A stretch of DNA of 22,375 bases from Oscillospiraceae bacterium. GTDB lineage: Bacteria > Bacillota_A > Clostridia > Saccharofermentanales > Saccharofermentanaceae. Below are positions 8,231-15,734 of this stretch, one piece after another (within the stretch, counting starts at the first letter, position 1; each line of letters starts with the position of its first letter). Both the position numbers and the translations under genes were made by a program. The notes below the pieces were generated by a model, which worked only from the letters and a program-made list of their open reading frames with translations, had not been told where the DNA came from and ran no database searches. The stretch covers positions 1 to 22,375 of the forward strand of contig CADAXO010000007.1 in NCBI GenBank assembly GCA_902791885.1, read 5' to 3'.

Positions 8231-10069
8231 TCAGATCTTATCGATATTCTTTCCGTTGATCTCACGAAGCGTTACACCCTTGGCGGCAAGCTTGGCCTCG
8301 ATGGCTTCCTGCTCCTTCGAACGCTTGATCTTCAGCGTTGTTGTCTTGATCATGTCCTCTTCGGAGAACACGTAATTATGTACGATCTTATAAGAAGGCA
8401 TCTTGTGGTTTACTATGCGCATCTGATCATCAAGATACTCTGCGATCTGATCGTCATTGGCATCCTTCTCAAGTCCGAGTTCTCTGCCGATCGCCGCACG
8501 GTCGATAAGAAGCTTCGCGGTAATATCGATCTGACCTCTGTCATTACCGGCACCCCATACGAACGCCTCGGTAACGCCCTTGATCTCTGTGATCAAAGAC
8601 TCGATCTCCTCAGGGAACGCCTTCTTGCCTGACGTAAGAACGATCATAGACTTAACGCGTCCTGTGATATGGATCGAACCCTTCTTATCTATATAACCCA
8701 TGTCACCTGTGTGGAACCAGCCGTTCTCATCGATGACTTCCTTCGTTGCTTCCTCATTCTCGAAGTAGCCCTTCATTACGCAGTCTGACTTCGTGATGAT
8801 CTCACCTACGACATTGGCACCGGTCTCCTCCGTATCGATCGCGGCAGTGATTCCGACCAACGGGCGTCCTACGCTTCCATGGACATTGCATACCTCATTC
8901 GTAACCGAGATAACAGGTGAAGTCTCCGTGAGACCGTAACCCATGAAGAAGTCGATACCGAAGTTAGTGAATGCATCAATATATCTCTTATCGATACCTG
9001 CGCCTCCGATAACTACCATTCTCATGTCGCCGCCCAGGTTATCGAGTATCTCCTTGAAGACAGCGCGTCTCAAATCAAGGCCGCACTTCTTAAGGAACTT
9101 GGTGACAGGCACCATTACGTTGATAAGCTTTTCCTTACCGGACGCCTTGATGCCCTCCTCGATCTTGGAATAGATATTCTCGTACAGAAGCGGCACTGAG
9201 ATACATACCTCGGGATGCCACTCTTTAAGGTTCTTTACAATATAACGAAGTCCGTCCGAAAGGCAGAGACATCCGCCTACATACAGGATAAAGAAGTCAC
9301 AAGTATTCTCGAAAGTGTGATGCAGCGGCAGGATCGAGAACGCACGGTCTCCCGCAAATACCGGCAGTGTCTGCTGGATGCAGTAAACGTTAGTACAGAT
9401 ATTTCTGTGAGTAAGAAGCACGCCCTTACTCATGGATGTCGTACCTGAAGTAAACAGGATGATTCTGGGCTCATCGGATGAGATGGGTGTCTTCATGAAT
9501 GAGTCGTCACCCTTTTCGCGCAGGGCCTTGCCCTTTGCGATAAGCTCATACAGGTCCTCGAAGCCGTCCAGGGAAAGATCCTCCCCCTTGCCGAGGCCGT
9601 CCTTGTACATGCACACGAACTTCTCGACACAAGACTTGATGCTGCCTTCCTTCTGCTTACCTGCGATCGACACCATCATTGCGTGATGCTTCTGCTGATA
9701 GAAGATAACCTTTGCCTGGGATCTCTCGAGCAAAGCGATAAGCTCGTCTTCCGGAAGCATCCTGTCGAGCGGAACGCCTACGGAATCCGTGTCGAGGATC
9801 GCATTGTAGCAAAGGTGCCACTCATATGAATTAGCGCCGACAACTGCAAGGCGCTCTCCCTTATATCTGCTGTTAAGAATATATGTGCCGAGGCTCTTGA
9901 TATCGTCACCGTACTCGGCGAAAGTCCTGTGTGTCTCGGATTCCTTGGGATTTCTTCTGAATATAAAAGCATCGAGAGCAGCATGCTTCTCGCAGGCATC
10001 CATCATCAGGTCGCGGATGTTCTCATGGTACTCCGCCTTATATATAGCTGTGCCGGTTATCTCGCGCAT
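8231..10069 (-). CDS. Long-chain fatty acyl-CoA synthetase, AMP-binding family
   Basis: A 612-residue adenylate-forming enzyme of the ANL superfamily, closest in layout to long-chain acyl-CoA synthetases (FAA1/ACSL type), which activate fatty acids through an acyl-AMP to a thioester. Seen in order: the phosphate-binding loop TSGTTSMSKG at 207-216; GYGLTETSPV; the hinge region WFHTGDMGYIDKKGSIHITGR; and the C-terminal catalytic lysine K580 in TTTLKIKR. There is no signal peptide or membrane segment, so it is cytoplasmic. A strong GGAGGT (10074-10079) precedes the ATG by four bases. It diverges from a PlsC-type acyltransferase, so the pair may feed exogenous or recycled fatty acids into phospholipid. 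An acyl-ACP synthetase role is possible; the acceptor cannot be read from sequence. A terminator follows the stop. Confidence 0.9.
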   Translation of the reverse strand: MREITGTAIYKAEYHENIRDLMMDACEKHAALDAFIFRRNPKESETHRTFAEYGDDIKSLGTYILNSRYKGERLAVVGANSYEWHLCYNAILDTDSVGVPLDRMLPEDELIALLERSQAKVIFYQQKHHAMMVSIAGKQKEGSIKSCVEKFVCMYKDGLGKGEDLSLDGFEDLYELIAKGKALREKGDDSFMKTPISSDEPRIILFTSGTTSMSKGVLLTHRNICTNVYCIQQTLPVFAGDRAFSILPLHHTFENTCDFFILYVGGCLCLSDGLRYIVKNLKEWHPEVCISVPLLYENIYSKIEEGIKASGKEKLINVMVPVTKFLKKCGLDLRRAVFKEILDNLGGDMRMVVIGGAGIDKRYIDAFTNFGIDFFMGYGLTETSPVISVTNEVCNVHGSVGRPLVGITAAIDTEETGANVVGEIITKSDCVMKGYFENEEATKEVIDENGWFHTGDMGYIDKKGSIHITGRVKSMIVLTSGKKAFPEEIESLITEIKGVTEAFVWGAGNDRGQIDITAKLLIDRAAIGRELGLEKDANDDQIAEYLDDQMRIVNHKMPSYKIVHNYVFSEEDMIKTTTLKIKRSKEQEAIEAKLAAKGVTLREINGKNIDKI

Positions 10070-10129
10070 TACGACCTCCGTTCAAAACTATAAGATATTA
10101 ACATTTTGAGATTTTTAAGTCTATAAAGT

Positions 10130-10157
10130 TTGACTAAAGAATAATAAACGATATTAT
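10130..10157 (+). promoter_or_regulatory. Sigma-70/SigA-type promoter for the PlsC-like gene
   Basis: TTGACT (10130-10135) and TATTAT (10152-10157) are each 5/6 matches to consensus with a 16-base spacer. Transcription would start near 10164, giving a leader of about 37 bases before the ATG at 10201. The leader contains AGAGG before that ATG. Confidence 0.6.
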
Positions 10158-10200
10158 TAATGTATCATTTGTGAAAATTAACACTGTTACAGAGGCTTTT

Positions 10201-10932
10201 ATGGCAGAAAACAAGGCTAAGGAAACCAATACTCAGGACAAGCACAAGCATCTCGACGAGAAGTATCCCACCAAAAGAGGAATCAAGGCTCATCTTGCCA
10301 AGATAGGCTTCCTTTTCCTTGCAAGCGTTCTTACCGACTTCAAGTGCGTAGGCAGGGAAAACTTTCCCAAGAATAACCCTTACGTAGTTGCTGCCAACCA
10401 CCAGTGTTTCGCTGACGGCGTACTCATCGACAAGTTCCTCCCCAGAGGTCACTTCAAGTGGATGTGCGCACTCGTAGGAGCCGATCTCGAGACTGACTAC
10501 GGCTCACTCGGAAGACTCATTATGCAGGTCGGAAGAGGCATCGCCGTAGACCGTTACGGCAACCCTGTACGAGGCCTCATCAAGGCTAAGAAGGAAGTCG
10601 AAAAGGGAAACATCTGCTTCGTATTCCCGGAAGGCACGAGAACACACGACGGTAAGCTCGGTCCCATGAAGGACGGCGCCGCTTATATCGCAGTTAAGGC
10701 AGGTGTACCCCTTGTCCCCGTTTATATCTCGGGAGCATATCAGATCTGGCCCAGAACACAGAAGTGGCCACACCCCTGGAAGGCACCTTTCAAGAGAAAG
10801 AAGCTCAGGATCTATGTAGGCAAACCTATCTACGGCAAGGACTACGACAATGATGCCCACAAGGTCACCGATGCCTTCAGCAAGTGGATGCACGACATGG
10901 AGATACTTCACATCGATCCGGACCTCGGCTGA
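10201..10932 (+). CDS. plsC: 1-acyl-glycerol-3-phosphate acyltransferase, PlsC type
   Basis: A 243-residue lysophospholipid acyltransferase that would add the second acyl chain to lysophosphatidic acid at the inner membrane face. All four family blocks are visible: NHQCFAD (N66-H67 to D72), the HxxxxD catalytic pair; VGRGIAVDR; FPEGTR at 142-147; and VPLVPVYI. A short hydrophobic segment (IGFLFLASVL) near residue 30 probably anchors the N-terminus. I chose ATG 10201 over an in-frame GTG at 10171 because AGAGG lies six bases upstream of the ATG and nothing precedes the GTG. It diverges from the acyl-CoA synthetase gene. Which step (PlsC or another lysophospholipid acyltransferase) cannot be settled from motifs alone. 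Confidence 0.88.
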   Translation: MAENKAKETNTQDKHKHLDEKYPTKRGIKAHLAKIGFLFLASVLTDFKCVGRENFPKNNPYVVAANHQCFADGVLIDKFLPRGHFKWMCALVGADLETDYGSLGRLIMQVGRGIAVDRYGNPVRGLIKAKKEVEKGNICFVFPEGTRTHDGKLGPMKDGAAYIAVKAGVPLVPVYISGAYQIWPRTQKWPHPWKAPFKRKKLRIYVGKPIYGKDYDNDAHKVTDAFSKWMHDMEILHIDPDLG

Positions 10933-10969
10933 TTATGTAATTTTTTATTTACATATAGTTTTAAACTTT

Positions 10970-11020
10970 ACCTCCTGCGAGTTGTTATCATTATAAGTGG
11001 ATAATAACTCTCACGGAGGT
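10970..11020 (+). promoter_or_regulatory. Leader hairpin burying the RBS of the DHH gene
   Basis: ACCTCC (10970-10975) is the exact complement of the Shine-Dalgarno GGAGGT (11015-11020). The stem continues with TGCGAGTTGTTATC (10976-10989) against GATAATAACTCTCA (11000-11013): 13 of 14 positions pair, one as G-U, with one C-U mismatch and one bulged C at 11014. The loop is ten bases (10990-10999). The ATG is at 11027. A TATAGT at 10954-10959 could be a -10 box that starts the RNA just before the hairpin, though no good -35 is seen. The fold would hide the ribosome binding site until opened. As DNA the same symmetry could instead be an operator. Confidence 0.65.
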
Positions 11021-11026
11021 ATTTAT

Positions 11027-11959
11027 ATGGAAGAGAAAATGCGTCTCGTAACAAGAAGCGACTTTGACGGTCTGGTATGTGCAATGCTCTTCAGAGAGCT
11101 CGACGTGATCGGAGAGATCAAGTTCGTTCATCCCAAGGATGTTCAGGACGGCAAGGTAGAACTGTCCAGCAACGACATCACTACCAACCTTCCGTTTGAC
11201 CCCAGAGTCGGTATCGCATTCGACCATCACGAGAGTGAACTCTCACGTAATGATATGGAAGCCATCAAGGAGCAGTACATCTGCTACGTGGCAAAGTCCG
11301 CAGCACGTGTCGTATATGATTACTACGGCGGTGCCGAGACATTTAAGACAGTAACAACAGAGATCATGGAAGCTGTAGATAAGGGCGATTCCGCCGACTT
11401 CACGGCTGATGAGATCTTAAACCCCGAAGGCTGGGTACTCATGAACTTCCTCATGGATGCAAGAACAGGTCTCGGACGTTTCCATGATTTCAGAATTTCC
11501 AACTACGCGCTTATGATGGAACTCATCGACTACTGCGTAGACCACACTATCGATGAGGTCCTCGCACTCCCCGACGTTAAGGAGAGAGTAGATCTTTACT
11601 TCGAGCAGCAGGAGTTGTTTAAGCAGCAGCTTCGCGACACAGTCGTTATCCACGACAAGGTAGCTGTCATCGACCTCCGTCCCCTGGAGACCATCTATGC
11701 AGGCAACCGTTTCATGGTATATGCGATGTGGCCTGAAGTTGAGATGAGCGTTCACGTTGCATGGGGCTTCAAGAAGCAGAACACTGCGGTCATGATTGGT
11801 AAGTCCATTATCAACAAGGCAGGCACTCTCGATATCGGTCAGCTCTGCCTCGACTACGGCGGAGGCGGACATCCTAACGCAGGTACATGTCAGCTTGACA
11901 ATGACAAGGTCGATGATGCACTTCCTGATATCATCGCAATGCTCAATACGCATCCTTAA
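11027..11959 (+). CDS. DHH/DHHA1 family phosphoesterase
   Basis: A 310-residue protein with the two-domain DHH-DHHA1 layout. The metal-binding motifs are SDFDG (D12, D14), the name-giving DHH at 66-68 in AFDHHESE, and the C-terminal GGGGHPNAG with H282, which contacts substrate in the family. Relatives include NrnA-type oligoribonucleases/pAp phosphatases and proteins annotated as exopolyphosphatase; the opening MRLVTRSDFDG and VHPKDVQDGKVE resemble the latter group, but the substrate is not readable from motifs. The start at 11027 is fixed by GGAGGT seven bases upstream; a GTG at 10997 is in frame but lies within the leader hairpin loop. Translation is probably restrained by that hairpin. 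The EAL gene follows after 28 bases, so the two are likely co-transcribed. A c-di-AMP or nanoRNA role is possible but not shown. Confidence 0.88.
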   Translation: MEEKMRLVTRSDFDGLVCAMLFRELDVIGEIKFVHPKDVQDGKVELSSNDITTNLPFDPRVGIAFDHHESELSRNDMEAIKEQYICYVAKSAARVVYDYYGGAETFKTVTTEIMEAVDKGDSADFTADEILNPEGWVLMNFLMDARTGLGRFHDFRISNYALMMELIDYCVDHTIDEVLALPDVKERVDLYFEQQELFKQQLRDTVVIHDKVAVIDLRPLETIYAGNRFMVYAMWPEVEMSVHVAWGFKKQNTAVMIGKSIINKAGTLDIGQLCLDYGGGGHPNAGTCQLDNDKVDDALPDIIAMLNTHP

Positions 11960-11971
11960 CAGATCAAAAGT

Positions 11972-11984
11972 TCACCGCCGGTGA
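11972..11984 (+). repeat. Short palindrome over the EAL gene RBS
   Basis: TCACCGCCGGTGA is a perfect 6-1-6 inverted repeat in the 28-base gap between the DHH and EAL genes. As RNA it can form a 5-base-pair stem (TCACC/GGTGA) that includes the GGTGA likely used as ribosome binding site for the ATG at 11988. The stem is short. Confidence 0.4.
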
Positions 11985-11987
11985 TTT

Positions 11988-13913
11988 ATGGATCTTTATT
12001 ACTGCCTGACATTTACATTCTCGATAGCCGCGACTTTCATATGCCTTTCTGACTTCTGTTTCGTTAAGGTTCAGAATACTATGGGCAAGACCCAGAACAG
12101 GTTCTTCGTTATCCTGTTGTGGATCGTCGCGCTTAACGGAATATGTACAACATTGACAGGCTATTATTCGATCTATGCCGATAAATCCGAACTTGCTTTA
12201 TATGTTATGGATCAGTCAAGGTATTTCTACTTTGTGTTCCATACCGCACTTGCACCGGTATTCTTCTTCTATATCTCGCACGTATGCGGCGTTGTCTTCA
12301 GATCGAATTCCAACAAGAAGAAATACATCTATTACGCTGTTCTCATTATCTGTGAAGCACTTGCTATTACGAACCCGCTCACTCACTGGGTATACTATCA
12401 CGACGAGAACTACGTCTTCACCAGAAACTGGGGCGAGGGTGTAATATACATTGTGGCAGGCTGCTTCCTGTTCCTGTCATTCAAATATCTCTACACTTCC
12501 TGGGGCGCGCTTAACACAAAAAGAAGAAGCGGCCTTCTTATGTTTATCGTCATCACACTTACGGGTATCGTGGCGCAGCTTATTAACTCCGATCTGAAGG
12601 TGGAGCTTTTCGCTGAGGCCATAGGCCTTACCGGAGTCATGATGATCATAGAGAACGAAGATGACAGGATCGACACTGATACCGGTCTTTACAACCGCCA
12701 GGCATTTATATTGGACATGAGCGGCTACTTTGCCAACAAGACACGCCTGCACGCGATAAGTCTCCGTATCGAGACTCCTGAGATAATCTCCAGGAAGAGC
12801 GGCGTCGCCAAGCGTGAGATGGCCGAGAAGAAAGTGGCAGAATACCTCGAGACTATCCATAAGAAGTACAACATCTATAAACTCGGAAGAAGGACGTTCG
12901 TACTCGTCGCTTTCGGCTTAAGTGATGACGAGGCATACGACATCGCCTCAAGGATACACTTAAGATTCGATAAGCCGTGGCAGCTCGTCGATACTTTCGT
13001 TCTTCTCGAGTCCTGCCTGCTTGTCGCGAAGATCCCCGAGCAGCTCGAGAACCTTAATGATGCGCTTTATATGTTCGAGGGCTTCAAGCCGTCAGAAGGC
13101 AAGAAGATCCTGTCAGGTTCAGACCTTGACTTCATCTTAAGAGGCTCCGCGATCGAGAAGTCTATCTCCAACGGTCTCGCAGAAGGCAAGTTCGAAGTCT
13201 ACTATCAGCCGACATATTCGATCGACGGAAAGACCCTGCATGGTGCCGAGGCCCTCGTAAGACTTCATGACGATAAGATGGGTATGCTCTTCCCCGACGA
13301 GTTCATTCCTGTCGCCGAGAACATAGGTCTGATCGATGCCATCGACGACTTCGTTCTCATGGAAGTATGTAAACTCATCAAGGAGCAGAATCTTGAAGAC
13401 GGAACTATAGACTGTATCAACGTCAACCTCTCCGTTATCCAGCTCATGAAGCCGGGCTTTGTAGACCACATCAACGGAATCGTGGAGATGAGCGGCGTCG
13501 ACAAGAAGTTTATAAACTTCGAGGTAACAGAGTCGATCTCCGCGGCAAGCTATGAGATCATGAACTCCACTATAAACGACTTAAAGCACGAAGGCTTCCT
13601 CTTCTCCATGGACGATTACGGAACCGGTTATTCCAACATGAGAGCTCTGGCATCGATGCACCTCGACTGCATCAAGATCGACAAGAGCATTCTTTGGGAA
13701 GCCGAGAAGAGCGAGCTCGGCTACATCATTCTGGAGAACAGTATAAGAATGATCCATCAGATGAATCTCGATATCCTCGTAGAGGGCGTAGAAACTGAAG
13801 AGCAGATCAAACTTCTGCAGCCAATGGGCGTAAATTACCTTCAGGGCTTCTACTTCTCCAAGCCCATCCCTAAGGACGGTTTCCTAAAGTTCATTGAGGA
13901 AGCGAGAAAGTAA
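11988..13913 (+). CDS. Membrane c-di-GMP phosphodiesterase, 7TM-degenerate GGDEF-EAL
   Basis: A 641-residue protein. Residues 1-220 hold about seven membrane segments like the 7TM sensor modules fused to signalling enzymes. Residues 230-380 are a GGDEF-like domain (DTGLYNRQAF is recognisable), but the active-site loop reads GRRTF at 300-304 instead of GGDEF, so cyclase activity is not expected. The EAL domain (400-640) looks complete: E421 in EALVR, the asparagine of NVNLS, the glutamate of FEVTES, D542-D543 in DDYGTGYS, K563 in IKIDKS, E599 in EGVET and QGFYFSKP. It should hydrolyse c-di-GMP at the membrane. The ATG is preceded by GGTGAT. It lies 28 bases after the DHH phosphoesterase gene, probably in one transcript. 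Its stop directly abuts the stop of the convergent phosphatase gene. Confidence 0.92.
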   Translation: MDLYYCLTFTFSIAATFICLSDFCFVKVQNTMGKTQNRFFVILLWIVALNGICTTLTGYYSIYADKSELALYVMDQSRYFYFVFHTALAPVFFFYISHVCGVVFRSNSNKKKYIYYAVLIICEALAITNPLTHWVYYHDENYVFTRNWGEGVIYIVAGCFLFLSFKYLYTSWGALNTKRRSGLLMFIVITLTGIVAQLINSDLKVELFAEAIGLTGVMMIIENEDDRIDTDTGLYNRQAFILDMSGYFANKTRLHAISLRIETPEIISRKSGVAKREMAEKKVAEYLETIHKKYNIYKLGRRTFVLVAFGLSDDEAYDIASRIHLRFDKPWQLVDTFVLLESCLLVAKIPEQLENLNDALYMFEGFKPSEGKKILSGSDLDFILRGSAIEKSISNGLAEGKFEVYYQPTYSIDGKTLHGAEALVRLHDDKMGMLFPDEFIPVAENIGLIDAIDDFVLMEVCKLIKEQNLEDGTIDCINVNLSVIQLMKPGFVDHINGIVEMSGVDKKFINFEVTESISAASYEIMNSTINDLKHEGFLFSMDDYGTGYSNMRALASMHLDCIKIDKSILWEAEKSELGYIILENSIRMIHQMNLDILVEGVETEEQIKLLQPMGVNYLQGFYFSKPIPKDGFLKFIEEARK

Positions 13914-15632
13914 TCAGATACCCTTGTACTCGAGGCAGAGCATGGTAAGATCATCGAACTGCTCCGCACCCTGAACAAACTCCTGCACAGCTGCATTTAC
14001 ATTGGCAAGCACCTGGACCGGATCTGCACCCGGATCTTTATTAAGCGCGCTTACCATGCGCTCCTCACCGAAAAGCTTATTCTCCGCATTCGAAGCTTCG
14101 GGCACACCGTCAGTATAAAGGAAGAGTTTGGAACCGGGAGTCAGTGTCATCTCATATTCCCTGTATACGGTCTCTTCCATGGCGCCTACAACAAGACTGT
14201 GGCGCTCCTTCTTCATCTCGAAAGGACCGTCTCCGTTACGTACCGCAGGATACTCGTGACCTGCGTTGGCAGCCGTAAGCTTACCTGTTGAAATCTCGAG
14301 GATTCCGAGCCATACGGAGACGAACATCTCCTCCTGGTTATTCTCACATATAGCCTGATTGGCAGTGTTGAGGACCTGTGCCGGAGATTGTCCCATCTTC
14401 GCATAATTCGCGATGATGATCTTTACGGCCATCATGAACAACGCTGCAGGAACTCCCTTGCCGGATACATCGGCTATAACAATGCCGAGATGATCGTCAT
14501 CGATAAGGAAGTAATCGTAGAAATCGCCTCCGACCTCTTTCGCGGGATCCATAGTAGCATAGATGTCGAACTCCGACCTGTCGGGGAAAGCCGGGAAGAT
14601 ATGCGGAAGCATTGCAGCCTGTATACGCGTAGCGACTGTAAGCTCCGTGCTGATACGCTCCTTCTCTGCAGTGATGTTCCGGATATTGCTGATGTATTCG
14701 GTCATATCTTTTTCCATATCGGCCATGATGAGACTTAAGTTCTCGATCTCATCGCCGGTATGTATATCAAGTTTTGAGAAATGATCTGTTTCCTGAACAT
14801 CGTTTTTCTTATCGTTGACGTAGGATTCGGCACTGCTTGCTATCGAGTTAATGGAATCTACAAGTGTCCTTCTGATGTAATTGATCATGAGAAGCAAAAG
14901 CACAAGGATAGCGATCAGCAGTACTGCGGTAATCTGGGAAGTATAAGTTCTCATCCCGGTCCAGATATTCCCGACGGTAAGATCTGCGAGAACGAAGCAT
15001 ACCACCTCTCTGTTATCGTTATAGATAGGCGTACCAGCCGTACACATCCATCCGTAAGTATCCGAATGGTCGATATCGTAAAGCATACCGCTGCCGTCCC
15101 AGCCTAAGAACCGGTTAAGCTCCTTATCGGCGATGTATTCCCAGTCACCGATATCTCTCGGATCTTCCTTATCCGGGTCGGCAATATAGACCAACGCGCC
15201 CGTATCACGATCATACATACCGATATAAACATCCGTGACTTCTTCCGATTCGGAGTACTGCGGGAGCATGTGAATAAGAACGTCGTATGTGTGCTCCTCA
15301 TTAACCTCGGCGAAAAGCTCTCTGTATTCATCAGTTCCGATCATGTCGCGCTGCTCGTCAGTAAGGCTTCTGTATACAGCCATTACATCCGAAGCCAGGG
15401 AGACGGCATCCGATCCCCTGGACACGGACTGCGCCGCTATCTTAGTAGTATAGTAAGCATGACTTATATACTGTTTGACAAGTGAATATGTGTAAAGTCC
15501 GAGACCCGTCACAAGAAGGACTATTCCCAGCACGGCGCAGGTCATTACCATACCGCGGAATGTTTTTGCTTCAATGGAGTTTTTCTTTCTCTCCATTGAA
15601 CTCATTTCTCTTACCGATTTAAGCTTAGACAT
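13914..15632 (-). CDS. Membrane PP2C-family SpoIIE/RsbU-type serine phosphatase
   Basis: A 572-residue sensor phosphatase. One membrane segment at about 28-52 and another at about 234-254 flank an extracellular domain of about 180 residues that looks Cache-like (VTDVYIGMYDRDTGALVYIAD, then TAGTPIYNDNREVVCFVLAD). A HAMP-like linker and a helical stretch lead to the phosphatase domain from about 345. Metal-binding positions are present: D370 in EVGGDFYD, D388 in ADVSGKGV, then NAGH, LYTDGV and D560-D561 in QFDDLTML. Proteins of this kind dephosphorylate anti-anti-sigma factors in partner-switching. No STAS or anti-sigma partner gene is in the window, so the target is unknown. TGGGG lies seven bases before the ATG. 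It diverges from the GH3 gene and converges on the EAL gene with no gap. Confidence 0.92.
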   Translation of the reverse strand: MSKLKSVREMSSMERKKNSIEAKTFRGMVMTCAVLGIVLLVTGLGLYTYSLVKQYISHAYYTTKIAAQSVSRGSDAVSLASDVMAVYRSLTDEQRDMIGTDEYRELFAEVNEEHTYDVLIHMLPQYSESEEVTDVYIGMYDRDTGALVYIADPDKEDPRDIGDWEYIADKELNRFLGWDGSGMLYDIDHSDTYGWMCTAGTPIYNDNREVVCFVLADLTVGNIWTGMRTYTSQITAVLLIAILVLLLLMINYIRRTLVDSINSIASSAESYVNDKKNDVQETDHFSKLDIHTGDEIENLSLIMADMEKDMTEYISNIRNITAEKERISTELTVATRIQAAMLPHIFPAFPDRSEFDIYATMDPAKEVGGDFYDYFLIDDDHLGIVIADVSGKGVPAALFMMAVKIIIANYAKMGQSPAQVLNTANQAICENNQEEMFVSVWLGILEISTGKLTAANAGHEYPAVRNGDGPFEMKKERHSLVVGAMEETVYREYEMTLTPGSKLFLYTDGVPEASNAENKLFGEERMVSALNKDPGADPVQVLANVNAAVQEFVQGAEQFDDLTMLCLEYKGI

Positions 15633-15663
15633 AAATACCCCAACCTTATGATCAATAACAGCC

Positions 15664-15692
15664 TAACTTAAATATTAACATATCTTAAGTTA
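15664..15692. repeat. Inverted repeat over the GH3 promoter, candidate operator
   Basis: TAACTTAA (15664-15671) and TTAAGTTA (15685-15692) are perfect 8-base inverted arms separated by 13 bases. The right half overlaps the spacer and the centre holds the -35 of the GH3 promoter, a placement typical of repressor sites. It also lies in the divergent region with the phosphatase gene (start 15632). No regulator gene is adjacent; AT-rich symmetry by chance is possible. Confidence 0.4.
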
Positions 15693-15703
15693 TCCCTCAT
15701 AAT
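15675..15703 (+). promoter_or_regulatory. SigA-type promoter for the GH3 gene
   Basis: TTAACA (15675-15680) and CATAAT (15698-15703), each 5/6 to consensus, are separated by exactly 17 bases. Transcription would start near 15710, about 25 bases before the ATG at 15735, with TAGGAGA as ribosome binding site in the leader. Confidence 0.6.
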
Positions 15704-15734
15704 ATTAGAACTACCTTAATAGGAGAAATACTTT

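Noticed and set aside
10171..10200. GTG start giving PlsC ten more residues
   Set aside because: No ribosome site before it and only about seven bases after the predicted transcription start; the ATG at 10201 has AGAGG.
10934..10955. TATGTAA/TTACATA inverted repeat after PlsC as a terminator
   Set aside because: The 7-base stem is nearly all A-T, the T run is in the loop and not after the stem, so it does not fit an intrinsic terminator.
10997..11026. GTG start giving the DHH protein ten more residues
   Set aside because: It lies in the loop and stem of the leader hairpin, lacks a ribosome site, and the added residues are not family-like.
11417..11953. Open frame of 178 codons on the minus strand in the DHH gene
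   Set aside because: Fully antisense to a gene with intact catalytic motifs; Cys/Val-rich shadow without a start site.
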